Assembly (NCBI GenBank): GCA_934630375.1
Contig: CAKTVQ010000003.1
Location: 62,001-126,000, forward strand
Direction: 5' to 3'
DNA length: 64,000 nt
From: an uncultured Collinsella sp.
GTDB lineage: Bacteria; Actinomycetota; Coriobacteriia; Coriobacteriales; Coriobacteriaceae
Part shown: positions 7,751-16,310 of the stretch, piece by piece
How the letters are laid out: every line of letters starts with the position of its first letter
How positions within the stretch are numbered: position 1 is the stretch's first letter
Translations under genes and position numbers: made by a program
Notes under the pieces: generated by a model
The model's database searches: none
What the model was told of the DNA's origin: nothing
What the model saw: only the letters and a program-made list of their open reading frames with translations

Positions 7751-7782
7751 ATGACGGGTGCTCCGACCGGGGCGCCCGTTAT
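7751..7782 (+). promoter_or_regulatory. Hairpin between rplK and rplA
   Basis: GACGGGTGCTCC pairs with GGGGCGCCCGTT (wobbles included) around a short loop, with no T-run. A second small hairpin with GTGTGC/GCACAC arms follows near 7785. Either may be an mRNA-control or partial termination site. Confidence 0.45.
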
Positions 7783-7852
7783 ATGTGTGCAATAGGGCAC
7801 ACGATATGATGTGGGAGGGCTCACGCCCGTTTAACCACAGGAGGTAATGCAC

Positions 7853-8560
7853 ATGGCTAAGCATGGTAAGAGCTATAACGCCGCTGCCGAGAAGATCGAC
7901 CGCGCCACGCTCTACACCCCCCTTCAGGCTGCCAAGCTCATCAAGGAGCTCGACACCGCCAAGTTCGACGAGACCGTCGAGGCCCACTTCCGTCTGGGCA
8001 TCGATACTCGTAAGGCTGACCAGAACATCCGTGGCTCCATCTCCCTGCCCCACGGCACCGGCAAGACCGTTCGTGTTGCCGTCTTCGCCGAGGGCGAGAA
8101 GGCCCGCGAGGCCGAGGCTGCCGGCGCCGACATCATCGGTTCCGACGAGCTCGTCGCCCAGATCCAGAAGGGCGAGATCAACTTCGACGCCGCTATCGCT
8201 ACGCCGAACATGATGGCCAAGGTTGGCCGCATCGGTAAGATCCTTGGTCCCCGTGGCCTCATGCCGAACCCCAAGCTCGGCACCGTGACCATGGACGTCG
8301 CCAAGATGGTCTCCGAGCTCAAGGCCGGCCGCGTTGAGTATCGCGCCGACCGTTACGGCATCTGCCACGTGCCCCTGGGCAAGAAGTCCTTCTCTGAGCA
8401 GCAGCTCGTCGAGAACTACGCTGCCCTGTACACCGAGATCCTGCGCGTCAAGCCCTCTTCTGCTAAGGGCAAGTACGTCAAGTCCATCTCCGTGTCTTCC
8501 ACCATGGGCCCTGGCGTCAAGGTCGATCCCGCTGTCCAGCGCGACTTCCTGGCTGAGTAA
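7853..8560 (+). CDS. rplA: 50S ribosomal protein L1
   Basis: L1-stalk protein and, in many bacteria, translational repressor of its own operon. 235 residues, normal length. Visible: N-terminal [12 protein letters not shown], the [12 protein letters not shown] segment, and [20 protein letters not shown] 7853 is preferred over 7847 because AGGAGG then lies 8 bases upstream. Unlike the usual order, rplJ does not follow: a strong terminator ends the unit and rplJL lie 31 kb away at 39762. Confidence 0.97.
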   Translation: MAKHGKSYNAAAEKIDRATLYTPLQAAKLIKELDTAKFDETVEAHFRLGIDTRKADQNIRGSISLPHGTGKTVRVAVFAEGEKAREAEAAGADIIGSDELVAQIQKGEINFDAAIATPNMMAKVGRIGKILGPRGLMPNPKLGTVTMDVAKMVSELKAGRVEYRADRYGICHVPLGKKSFSEQQLVENYAALYTEILRVKPSSAKGKYVKSISVSSTMGPGVKVDPAVQRDFLAE

Positions 8561-8596
8561 CTTTTAGTTACTGCCTGAGCAAAGCAAGCATTGCTA

Positions 8597-8635
8597 AAGA
8601 AACCCGGTTCTGCCTCGTGCAGGACCGGGTTTCTT
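8597..8635 (+). terminator. Intrinsic terminator of rplK-rplA
   Basis: 17-bp stem with one wobble (8597-8613/8619-8635). The 3' arm ends in TTTCTT. Confidence 0.88.
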
Positions 8636-8650
8636 GCTATCTCGGGGTAA

Positions 8651-8689
8651 AACCATCTCAAAGGGGACAGTGTCCCCTTTGAGATGGTT
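8651..8689. repeat. Palindrome family A, copy 1
   Basis: Perfect 18-bp inverted repeat, 8651-8668/8672-8689, with core AAAGGGGAC-AGT-GTCCCCTTT. The TAA stop of the minus-strand phosphoesterase falls at its edge (8688-8690). It probably serves as that gene's terminator. Confidence 0.85.
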
Positions 8690-9398
8690 ACCAGGGTGTT
8701 CTGGCGGTAGAGGACTCGATGGCCTCGTGGCGCTTGAGCTCGCGGCGCATGGTTTGCGAGTTGAGCCAGGCTGCCTGCCATCCGCGGATGGGGTAGCGCG
8801 TCTGGTCGAGCTCAAACTGCGTATAGCCGCAGGCGTTGATGATCGTCGTTCCACACACATGCTGCCGCTCGCGCTGAAAATCGTAACCGTAGCTTTGGTG
8901 TACATGCCCATGCACCATGTAGTCGGCCCCCCAGGACTCAAGCGCTGTGTTAAAGCACTCAAACCCTCGATGCGGCAGATCATCCAGATCACCCATACCG
9001 GCGGCGGGTGCATGGGTAAGCAGAATGTCGCACCCGCCGACCATCCTAACCTTACGCGACAGCTTACGCATGCGCTTGGACATCTCGCGTTCGGTGTACA
9101 TGTTGGCGCCGTCGCGATAACGCATGGACCCGCCAAGGCCCGCAATGCGAATCCCTCGGTACGTGTACACGCTGTCTTCCACGCAGATACATCCGCCCGG
9201 TGCATGACGTGTGTAGCGGTCGTCGTGGTTGCCGCGAACGTAGATGAGCGGTTTGTTGATGACGGTGACCAAAAACTCAAGATAGTCCGGGTCCAGATCG
9301 CCGGCAGACAGAATCAGGTCGATACCCTCAAAGCGCTCCTTGCGAAAGCACTCCCAAAGGCATCGTTCTTCGGTATCTGCTATGGCAAGGATCTTCAT
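8688..9398 (-). CDS. Calcineurin-like metallophosphoesterase (COG2129-like)
   Basis: 236 residues, cytoplasmic, no signal peptide. Metal-site motifs in order: ADTEE (residues 7-11), GDLD (33-36), GNHDD (56-60), LTHAP, HGHVH. The first motif is DxE where most relatives have DxH. I recall the same variant in a family of Clostridia/Coriobacteriia phosphoesterases, so it need not mean loss of activity. The substrate is unknown. Its ATG overlaps the stop of the ParB/BMP gene (ATGA), implying translational coupling and a shared role. Confidence 0.8.
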   Translation of the reverse strand: MKILAIADTEERCLWECFRKERFEGIDLILSAGDLDPDYLEFLVTVINKPLIYVRGNHDDRYTRHAPGGCICVEDSVYTYRGIRIAGLGGSMRYRDGANMYTEREMSKRMRKLSRKVRMVGGCDILLTHAPAAGMGDLDDLPHRGFECFNTALESWGADYMVHGHVHQSYGYDFQRERQHVCGTTIINACGYTQFELDQTRYPIRGWQAAWLNSQTMRRELKRHEAIESSTARTPW

Positions 9399-11311
9399 AG
9401 GGCGGTAACTCCCGGCTCATCGTCGAGCTGCGGAATGGTGCCTACCACGTTGTCCGCCAGCCAATTCATCTCGACAATCTGCGCGCTCGGCAGTGGGGGA
9501 AAGCCCTCGATCTGCACCACGCCGTCTTGGCTATGAAGCTCGCCGCCAAATGGATTGATGGAGCCCTCGACGATGCCATTGCGGAGCAGCTGCACCAGTT
9601 TGCGCGTCTGATAGGGCAGGCCCGGAGCGTAGCGAATGTCGATGACGCCCGAGCTCATGCCATACCAGTAGTTGACGGCGCGAACCTGGCTGTCGTCACT
9701 GGTCTCATCCCAGGTGCCATGCAGCAGGCTTCGCACGATAAGCTCGTAGTATCGGCCCCAGTTCCAGACCGGCATGGCGATGCCGACGACCTTGCCATCG
9801 ACCAGGCGGTGGAGTCCGTAGGCCGTAGGGTCTACGAGCGACTTTGACATGTCAGCGCCGGTCATGACGCTCACGCCTTCGCGGCACATGGCCTCGGCAA
9901 GGCCTCCGGCGGGCACATCGCCCCAGGTCAGGATAATTTGCGCACGGGGGTCGAGCAGCGAGGCGCCAATCGCAAAGGCGTTGATCTCGCTGAGTGCGCC
10001 CGAGGCGAAGACCGACGCGTGGTAACCGATGCGGTGGTTATCTGCCATGCTGGCGGCAAGGGCGCCCAAGAGAAATTTGGCCTCGTACATCTTGCCAAAG
10101 TACGAACGGACGCTTTGGTGGGGAAGGCCGATAGAGCAGTTAAGGAACCGTACCTGGGGATACTCAACGGCAGCTCTGAGCGTGTATTCCATCAGGCGGT
10201 GCGAGGTCGAGAAGATGACGTTAGCTCCATGTTTGACAGCCGTTTCCACGGCGGCGTAGAACACGTCCGGATTGTGACAGTCCTCGAACGCCTCGGTGCG
10301 CACGATACCGCCAAAGTGCTCATCGAGATACTGACGCCCTTGGTCGTGCAGGCTGTCCCAGCTCGATGTCGCACAGGGGAACTCATGGATAAAGGCGATG
10401 CGCAGGGGGTTGGCAGCCGAGTAGACGGTCTTGCCCATAAAGAAGTTGAGCACGCCGGAGGTGGACTTGGCGGGCGCCTCTTCCTCATCGACGCTCGGTG
10501 CCTCGACAAGATCGACCTTGTCCTCGTCATTTTTGCCGGCAATGACCAGCTCGCGCCAAATCTTGCACAGGCGGTTTACGACGATATCCGTCGGCGTATC
10601 TAGCAGGCGGTCCTGGTTGTACACATTGAGGTAGACGAGCATGGCGTCGGCGGGCGTAATGTCCAGATGGTCGCCGCCGGCGCGCAGGTAGGCGCGTTTA
10701 AAGAGTAGGAAGGTGTGGCGCAGGTAGTCGACCTTTTTCTGTGGCCACTTTTCGACAAGGTCCTGGCCGAGCATCTTGGCGAGCGTCTCGTAGCTTCCCT
10801 CACGCGAGAACTCGATCTCGTATAGGGGGCAGACGCGCCAAAATGCGCAGAACTCGCCATAGAGGCGGCTTTCGACGGAATCCCATTTTCCGGGATAGAG
10901 GCGGGTGATCTTGGCCGAAACCGTCGGGGCGTCCAAGAATTTGAGGACACTGACGCGCTTGTTGCCCTCTTGGACGTAAAACCGATGCATAAACTCGGTG
11001 ACGATGATGGGGTCGCGATAGCCCTCGGTTACCTGGATGTCGTAGAGGTTGGACCACTTGCGGGCGAACTCGGTGTTAAACGGCAACAAGGGCATAAAGT
11101 TGCATGAAAAAGCGGACTGACGGCCCTTGGTGACCGTGCCGACGACCATTTCGAGCGGAATATCCCGCAGGCCGACATTCTCTCGCTGACCTAAGGGGAG
11201 CTGAGCAACCAAACTGTCGAGGTCCGTAAGGTATGGATGCTCGCTTTGGCTGATGGCGCGTCGACGTCCTTGCTCGCCGCGCTTGCGTGCTTGACGATAG
11301 GCCTCTTCCAT
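9395..11311 (-). CDS. ParB/Srx-like domain fused to a BMP (PnrA-like) nucleoside-binding domain
   Basis: 638 residues without signal peptide or lipobox, so cytosolic. Residues ~60-140 look like a ParB/sulfiredoxin fold, including GYRDPIIV and YVQEGNKRVSVLKFL. A helical middle (~150-280) follows, then an acidic linker. Residues ~300-600 resemble a BMP/PnrA periplasmic binding domain: LRIAFIHEF at its start, the hinge-region segment HRIGYHASVF, and DGKVVGIAMPVWNWG. BMP proteins normally bind nucleosides outside the cell. A cytosolic version fused to a ParB-like module suggests a ligand-responsive nucleotide-handling or signalling protein, but function is unknown. AAGGGAG lies 8 bases before the ATG. 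Coupled to the downstream phosphoesterase. Confidence 0.72.
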   Translation of the reverse strand: MEEAYRQARKRGEQGRRRAISQSEHPYLTDLDSLVAQLPLGQRENVGLRDIPLEMVVGTVTKGRQSAFSCNFMPLLPFNTEFARKWSNLYDIQVTEGYRDPIIVTEFMHRFYVQEGNKRVSVLKFLDAPTVSAKITRLYPGKWDSVESRLYGEFCAFWRVCPLYEIEFSREGSYETLAKMLGQDLVEKWPQKKVDYLRHTFLLFKRAYLRAGGDHLDITPADAMLVYLNVYNQDRLLDTPTDIVVNRLCKIWRELVIAGKNDEDKVDLVEAPSVDEEEAPAKSTSGVLNFFMGKTVYSAANPLRIAFIHEFPCATSSWDSLHDQGRQYLDEHFGGIVRTEAFEDCHNPDVFYAAVETAVKHGANVIFSTSHRLMEYTLRAAVEYPQVRFLNCSIGLPHQSVRSYFGKMYEAKFLLGALAASMADNHRIGYHASVFASGALSEINAFAIGASLLDPRAQIILTWGDVPAGGLAEAMCREGVSVMTGADMSKSLVDPTAYGLHRLVDGKVVGIAMPVWNWGRYYELIVRSLLHGTWDETSDDSQVRAVNYWYGMSSGVIDIRYAPGLPYQTRKLVQLLRNGIVEGSINPFGGELHSQDGVVQIEGFPPLPSAQIVEMNWLADNVVGTIPQLDDEPGVTAL

Positions 11312-11367
11312 GGTGTCTACTCCCTTAGTCGTTTAAACAACGATATGAACCATGGTACCACGATGCG

Positions 11368-11406
11368 AAACCGCCACAAAGGTGCCTGTCCCCTTTGTGG
11401 CGGTTT
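11368..11406. repeat. Palindrome family A, copy 2
   Basis: 15-bp perfect arms (11368-11382/11392-11406) with core CAAAGG-TGCCTGTCC-CCTTTG. It overlaps the TAA stop of the minus-strand mscS-like gene and likely ends its transcript. Confidence 0.82.
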
Positions 11407-12172
11407 AGGCGATGATGGGGGCGATGGCACGAATGCAGGCGTCGGCTGCCGTAAAAGTGGTGCTATCGTCGCTGACGATAAAGATGATTTTGCCCTTAAT
11501 GCCAAAGTCGCCGATCTCGCTAAAGAGCACGTACGGCTCCTTGTCAAAGCCAGAGATGGGCGAGACGGCCGTTTTGGTTGCGCTCGTGAGCTCGTCTGCC
11601 AGCGCGTCAAGGGAAGCCCACTTAGACGTGTCCTTTACGGCAACGGGCACGGCCACGCGCCCAAAGGGCATCAGATGCACGAGCGTGTTCTTGGAGATGT
11701 TGGAGTTGGGCACAATGATGGTCTGCCCGCAGGCGTCCTCGATGGTCGTGTGACGCCAGGTGATATCTTGGACCACGCCCGACACGCCGCCGACCTCGAT
11801 ATTGTCGCCGGGTTTGATAATGCCCATAAAGGTCACCTGCATACCGCCGATAAGGTTCGACAGCGTGTCCTGAAAGCCGAGCGAGATGGCGATGCCGCCG
11901 ACGCCAAGAGCGGCGACGAGGGCGTTTGCATTAATGCCAAAACAGTTGTCGAGGATAAAGCTGCCGCCGATCATCCAGATGACGGCGCGCGCGATGTTGA
12001 TGAAGATGCTCGATGCTGGGAGCGGGTTATCATCGCGGTTAAGCAGGTGGTGCAGGGTCTTGGACGCGATTTTAGCGGCAACGGCGGTGCCGATGGCCAA
12101 GATACCGGCCCAGATGATGTTGTGGACCCATCGTTGTGCAAAGAAATGAAGAATTGGCTCAAACAATTCCAT
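11405..12172 (-). CDS. Small-conductance mechanosensitive channel, MscS family
   Basis: 255-residue membrane protein releasing solutes on hypo-osmotic shock. About three N-terminal membrane helices are followed by the pore helix (NALVAALGVGGIAISLGFQDTLSN) and the beta domain with VGGVSGVVQDITWRHT and IIVPNSNI. The start at 12172 is chosen because AGGAGG lies 9 bases upstream; an upstream in-frame ATG overlaps that site. It sits between the wall nucleotidase and the ParB/BMP gene, all on the minus strand. Confidence 0.92.
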   Translation of the reverse strand: MELFEPILHFFAQRWVHNIIWAGILAIGTAVAAKIASKTLHHLLNRDDNPLPASSIFINIARAVIWMIGGSFILDNCFGINANALVAALGVGGIAISLGFQDTLSNLIGGMQVTFMGIIKPGDNIEVGGVSGVVQDITWRHTTIEDACGQTIIVPNSNISKNTLVHLMPFGRVAVPVAVKDTSKWASLDALADELTSATKTAVSPISGFDKEPYVLFSEIGDFGIKGKIIFIVSDDSTTFTAADACIRAIAPIIA

Positions 12173-12215
12173 GTAGGGAAACCTCCTCATGATCATCCAA
12201 CCATGATACCCACCA

Positions 12216-12249
12216 AGAAGCCCGTCCGATCAAATTCGGACGGGCTTCT
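12216..12249. terminator. Hairpin between nucleotidase and mscS-like gene
   Basis: 14-bp perfect stem 12216-12229/12236-12249. It lies 3' of the nucleotidase (minus) and can end that transcript, although the T-run is poor on both strands. Confidence 0.65.
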
Positions 12250-12300
12250 GTGCTCGATATAAGGTTTACGCGGCGGGGCTGCAAGGCCCGGCGGTGTAGC

Positions 12301-14322
12301 TTAGCGTCGACGCTTCCAGATAATGCCGAGAATGATGATGACGATGCCGCCGATGAGGCATGCGCCGATCACGGCTAGCGTGCGGTCTCCCGTTGCGGCG
12401 AGCTTGCCGGTCGTCTTCTTGGTGATGACCTTCGTGGTCGTCGCGTCCGTCTTAGGCGAGGGTTCAGGCGTCGGGGCCGGTGTGGGCGTGGGGTCCACGG
12501 CAGCGGAGCCAAAGCTGATGGTGCCCGCGAGCGAGGCCATCTTGCTCTCCCAGCCGTTCTGCCCAATTAGCGCCCTTAGCGCTGACTCGCAGGTGCCCCA
12601 CTCGGTGTGCTTGGCGGCGTTTGCGAAGGTGGGGAAGTCGGTCGTGTTGGTGATGATGTAGTTGTTGGTGGCGACGGTGTAGGTCTTGGCGGGGTCGAGC
12701 GTGCTGCCATCCTTGGTGAGCGTGGCGCTCACGATGCGCTTGCCCTCGGTCTGTGTCCAGTCGATGGTCACGTTGATGCCGCCAAAGGAAAGGACGCTGC
12801 CGGAGTCGTCGCGCCACTTGTACATGTCTTGCGCCTCCTGCTCGGTGTGGCCCGCCGCTACGTAGGCTTGCTGCAGTTCGTAGATGGCGTTGCATTTGTC
12901 GCTGATCTGCAGCGAGTGCTCAAGCGCGGCGAGGAAGTCCGCACCGGTCATGGTCCAGGTCTCCACGGTGTTGCCGTAGGGCGAGATGGCGATGGCGTTG
13001 CCGGCGGTCACGTTTCCCGCCGCAATGCCGCCGCGGATGCCGCCCGCGTTTTCGATGGCAAGGTCCGCACCCGTCAGGTCAAGATAGGAGCCGCAGATTA
13101 CGTGGCCAATGGTCTGTGCCTTGGTGGTGTCGCCTGTCTTGCTGGGGCGGAAATCGGTGGTGCGTACCATCTCCCAGCCGTGCGTGCCAGACGCGTCCTC
13201 GCCGTAGAAATAGTTAGCGGTGGATGTGCCGAGCACCTTGTTCGATTCGGCTTCAAAGACGTCGTCGAGCGGCTTGATTTTGGTGCTGTGGACATCGTTA
13301 AGGATGCTCTGGTTGTTGGGGTCTGCCAAAAGATCATTCACGTCCTTGGCGGTATAGAGTTTCTCGTCGCTTTCGCCTGCGTATACCGCCACCGTGTCGT
13401 CATCGGTTGCCTCGGTGCCCTTGGTGTCGTACTCATAGGGGATGGAAAGCAGTCCCACCTCGGCAAAGGCACTGCCGGCCTCGACGACGCGGACCGACTT
13501 GCCGTCGGCACCCGTCACGTTCTCGTTTAGGTTGATGTGCTCATGGCCTGCGATAAGGGCATCGACGCCGTCGATCTGCGCGGCAAAGGTCTTGGCGTTG
13601 AGCGTGTGCGCGATGCAGACAACGACGTTGCAGCCCTCAACCTCGCGCAGTCGCTTTGCCTCGGCATTGATAGCGTTCGCTGCGCTTGAGAAGCTGGTAC
13701 CCGCGACCAAGTCTGCGCGCAGTGAGGAGCCCAGCGATTCATCCATGGCACCCACAACGCCGACTTTAATCTGATAGTCAAACGTGGAGGTGCTCTCGCC
13801 GTCTTCCCAGGTGCGGTTGAGCGTCTTGGTGAAGCTTGAGCTCCACACGCCGTTTGCGGACGTTGCGTTTGCGCAGAGCATGGCGAAGGGCGTGCTCGTG
13901 GTGGTGTAGCCGGTCATGGCGCGAAGCGTATCCGCACCATAGCTCCAGTCGTGGTTGCCCGGCGTGGTCGCGTCATAACCGTCTGCATAGAAGGTGTCCA
14001 TGAGCTCGGCGATGCTCTTGCCCTCGCTCATGGTGGCGAAGGACTGCCCGTGGAAGGTGTCGCCCGCATCGAGTAGCAGATCGGGGGTAGCGTCTTGGGC
14101 GCTATAGAGAACCGCCAATCCGTCAAAGCCAACGGTGCCGGTGCCCTTGCTCGCGTTGTAGCTGTACTTGTAACTGCCGTGGATGTCGTTGGTGTGCATG
14201 ACGGTTACGTCGCCGTTGATGACCCCGGGCAGACTGCCCGCGAAAGCGAAGCTGGGAGCACCGGCGAGCGCGCCGGCAAGCAGCGCGGTGGTCAGTGCAA
14301 GGCGGGGGAGGAGTCTTTTCAT
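12301..14322 (-). CDS. Cell-wall-anchored 5'-nucleotidase / 2',3'-cyclic phosphodiesterase family
   Basis: 673 residues. Signal peptide (MKRLLPRLAL...SFAFA), then metallophosphoesterase domain with VMHTNDIHG, LDAGDTFHG, PGNHDWSYG, CIAHT and GHEH. A 5'-nucleotidase C-terminal domain follows (GNTVETWTMTGADF). After a Thr/Pro linker the protein ends with LAATGD, a hydrophobic helix and KRRR, a sortase-type signal of the LAxTG kind. It should hydrolyse extracellular nucleotides to nucleosides. The start at 14322 is supported by AAGGAG and the signal peptide. The adjacent family A palindrome at 14347 separates it from the ABC genes. Confidence 0.9.
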   Translation of the reverse strand: MKRLLPRLALTTALLAGALAGAPSFAFAGSLPGVINGDVTVMHTNDIHGSYKYSYNASKGTGTVGFDGLAVLYSAQDATPDLLLDAGDTFHGQSFATMSEGKSIAELMDTFYADGYDATTPGNHDWSYGADTLRAMTGYTTTSTPFAMLCANATSANGVWSSSFTKTLNRTWEDGESTSTFDYQIKVGVVGAMDESLGSSLRADLVAGTSFSSAANAINAEAKRLREVEGCNVVVCIAHTLNAKTFAAQIDGVDALIAGHEHINLNENVTGADGKSVRVVEAGSAFAEVGLLSIPYEYDTKGTEATDDDTVAVYAGESDEKLYTAKDVNDLLADPNNQSILNDVHSTKIKPLDDVFEAESNKVLGTSTANYFYGEDASGTHGWEMVRTTDFRPSKTGDTTKAQTIGHVICGSYLDLTGADLAIENAGGIRGGIAAGNVTAGNAIAISPYGNTVETWTMTGADFLAALEHSLQISDKCNAIYELQQAYVAAGHTEQEAQDMYKWRDDSGSVLSFGGINVTIDWTQTEGKRIVSATLTKDGSTLDPAKTYTVATNNYIITNTTDFPTFANAAKHTEWGTCESALRALIGQNGWESKMASLAGTISFGSAAVDPTPTPAPTPEPSPKTDATTTKVITKKTTGKLAATGDRTLAVIGACLIGGIVIIILGIIWKRRR

Positions 14323-14346
14323 GTCACTCTCCTTAGTTCGTAACAA

Positions 14347-14387
14347 AAAACCACCGCAAAGGTGCCTGTCCCCTTTGTGGTGGTTTT
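14347..14387. repeat. Palindrome family A, copy 3
   Basis: 16-bp arms with one mismatch (14347-14362/14372-14387) and the same CAAAGG-TGCCTGTCC-CCTTTG core. On the minus strand it is followed by TTTTTTG, so it is a good terminator for the ABC operon ending at 14396. Confidence 0.85.
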
Positions 14388-14395
14388 CCAAGGTG

Positions 14396-15190
14396 TTAGC
14401 TCAGCAGCATGCGGTCGTTGGCGAGTTCGCCGCCCGAGACCTCCTCGAATTTCTGGAGCAGGTCGGCGACGGTGAGCGACTTCTTCTCGTCGCCGGACAC
14501 GTCGTAGATCACGTGGCCCTCGTGCATCATGATCAGGCGGTTGCCCAGACGGATAGCGTCGTTCATGTTATGCGTGACCATAAGCGTGGTCAGGTGGTTC
14601 TCGTCGACGATCTCCTCGGTCAGGTTGAGCACCTTGGAGGCCGTCTTGGGGTCGAGTGCGGCGGTGTGCTCGTCGAGCAGCAGCAGGCGCGGCTTGGTGA
14701 GCGTGGCCATCAGCAGGGTGAGTGCCTGGCGCTGGCCGCCCGAGAGCAGGCCGACCTTGGCGTTGAGGCGCGTGTCCAGACCAAGGTCCAGGCGCTTGAG
14801 CAGCTCAACGTACTCGTCCTTCTCGGCCTTGGTGACGCCCCACGAAAGACCGCGACGCTGGCCGCGACGCTTGGCGAGGGCCAGGTTCTCGGCAATCTGC
14901 ATGTCGGCGGCGGTGCCGCGCATGGGGTCCTGGAACACACGACCCAGGTACTTGGCGCGCTGCGACTCGCTCAGACGCGAGATGTCGTTGCCATCGAGCT
15001 CAATAACGCCCGAATCGAGCGGGTACACGCCGGCGATCATGTTGAGCAGCGTGGACTTGCCGGCGCCGTTGCCGCCGATCACGGTTACAAAGTCGCCGTC
15101 GTTAAGGGTGAGGTCGACGCCGGTGAGGGCGCGCTTCTCGGTAACGGTGCCCTTGTTAAAGGTCTTTTTGACGTGCGAGAGCTTAAGCAT
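14396..15190 (-). CDS. ABC importer ATPase (TrpZ/COG1101 type)
   Basis: 264 residues. Walker A GGNGAGKST, Q-loop VFQDPMRGT, signature LSGGQ, Walker B LLLLDEHTA, and switch His in VTHN. The DPMxGT context after the Q-loop is typical of the ATPases paired with COG2984/COG4120 components. The start at 15190 is chosen over 15199 because GAAGGGAG abuts the latter. It overlaps the permease stop by 8 bases. The set probably imports an aromatic amino acid or similar small ligand; the substrate is not decided by sequence. Confidence 0.88.
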   Translation of the reverse strand: MLKLSHVKKTFNKGTVTEKRALTGVDLTLNDGDFVTVIGGNGAGKSTLLNMIAGVYPLDSGVIELDGNDISRLSESQRAKYLGRVFQDPMRGTAADMQIAENLALAKRRGQRRGLSWGVTKAEKDEYVELLKRLDLGLDTRLNAKVGLLSGGQRQALTLLMATLTKPRLLLLDEHTAALDPKTASKVLNLTEEIVDENHLTTLMVTHNMNDAIRLGNRLIMMHEGHVIYDVSGDEKKSLTVADLLQKFEEVSGGELANDRMLLS

Positions 15191-16106
15191 CTGCCTCATC
15201 TCCCTTCGTATAGGAGCTGCGGAGCTTGTAGCGCTCCCAAACCACGGGCACGCACAGGGCCACGGCGACGATCACGGCGGAGAGCAGCTTCATGTCGTTG
15301 GCGTCCATGCCCAGCTGCAGCACGATGGCGCGGATGAGGAAGTAGACCACGGAGCCAAAGACGGCAGAGGCCAAACGGACACCAAACTGCGTCAGACCGC
15401 CGGGCAACAGGCGGCCGAGCACCTCGCCGATGACGATAGCGGCAAGGCCGATGACGATGGCGCCGGTGCCCATGCCAATGTCGGCATACTTTTGGCTCTG
15501 GCAGATGAGCGCGCCGGCAAGGCCGATGAGGGCGTTGGAGAGCACGAGGGCGATCATCTTGGTGGTGTTGGTGTTAACGCCCAGGGCGCGGATCATGTAC
15601 TCGTTGTTGCCGGTGGCACGCAGCGCCGAGCCAATCTCGGTACCAAAGAACCAGTACAGGATGGCAACGATAGCCACGGCCAAAATGATGCCCAGGATAA
15701 TGGCCACCGTGGACTGCGGCAGGCCCGTCATGTTGCTGACGGACGAGAAAATGGTGCCCTTGGCCAGGATGGGCGTGTTGGACTTGCCCATGATGCGCAG
15801 GTTGATGGACCACAGACTGATCTGCGTAAGAATTCCGGCGAGGATCGCGGGGATCTCAAAAACGGTGGTCAGAATACCCGTCACCGCGCCCGCGATGGCG
15901 CCGGCGCACATGCCGGCCAAAACGGCGAGCAGCGGATCGACGTTGTTATTGACGATGAGCACGGCGCAGACGCAGCCGCCGAGGGCAAAGCTGCCGTCGC
16001 AGGTCATATCGGGGATGTCGAGCAGGCGGAACGTGATAAACACGCCAAGCACCATAATGCCCCATAGGACGCCCTGCGAAACGGCGCCCTGCAATGCAAT
16101 GAGCAT
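15183..16106 (-). CDS. ABC importer permease (TrpY/COG4120 type)
   Basis: 307 residues with about eight to nine membrane helices, resembling the BPD_transp_2 (branched-chain/sugar) permease fold. AGGAGG lies 8 bases before the ATG. It sits between the substrate-binding gene upstream and the ATPase downstream; a hairpin at 16211 lies between it and the binding-protein gene. Confidence 0.88.
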   Translation of the reverse strand: MLIALQGAVSQGVLWGIMVLGVFITFRLLDIPDMTCDGSFALGGCVCAVLIVNNNVDPLLAVLAGMCAGAIAGAVTGILTTVFEIPAILAGILTQISLWSINLRIMGKSNTPILAKGTIFSSVSNMTGLPQSTVAIILGIILAVAIVAILYWFFGTEIGSALRATGNNEYMIRALGVNTNTTKMIALVLSNALIGLAGALICQSQKYADIGMGTGAIVIGLAAIVIGEVLGRLLPGGLTQFGVRLASAVFGSVVYFLIRAIVLQLGMDANDMKLLSAVIVAVALCVPVVWERYKLRSSYTKGDEADA

Positions 16107-16210
16107 GCTTCATACCTCCTAGGATGGGGTGGACACGTGAGTCACCATAATAGCGGTAACAATGCATAAAAGAGTTGCGGACAGACGTTTTGTTTTACCT
16201 GAAACAAGCA

Positions 16211-16239
16211 GGGCGGACGCCGGTCTACGACGTCCGCCC
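16211..16239 (-). terminator. Intercistronic hairpin between binding protein and permease genes
   Basis: 9-bp perfect stem GGGCGGACG/CGTCCGCCC (16211-16219/16231-16239). In this position it probably attenuates transcription, giving more binding protein than channel. Confidence 0.6.
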
Positions 16240-16310
16240 CTGTGGCTCAGATATTGAATAACGCGGCTATGGCGCGAGCATGGGCCCCAGACGCATCGCC
16301 GTGCATGGCG

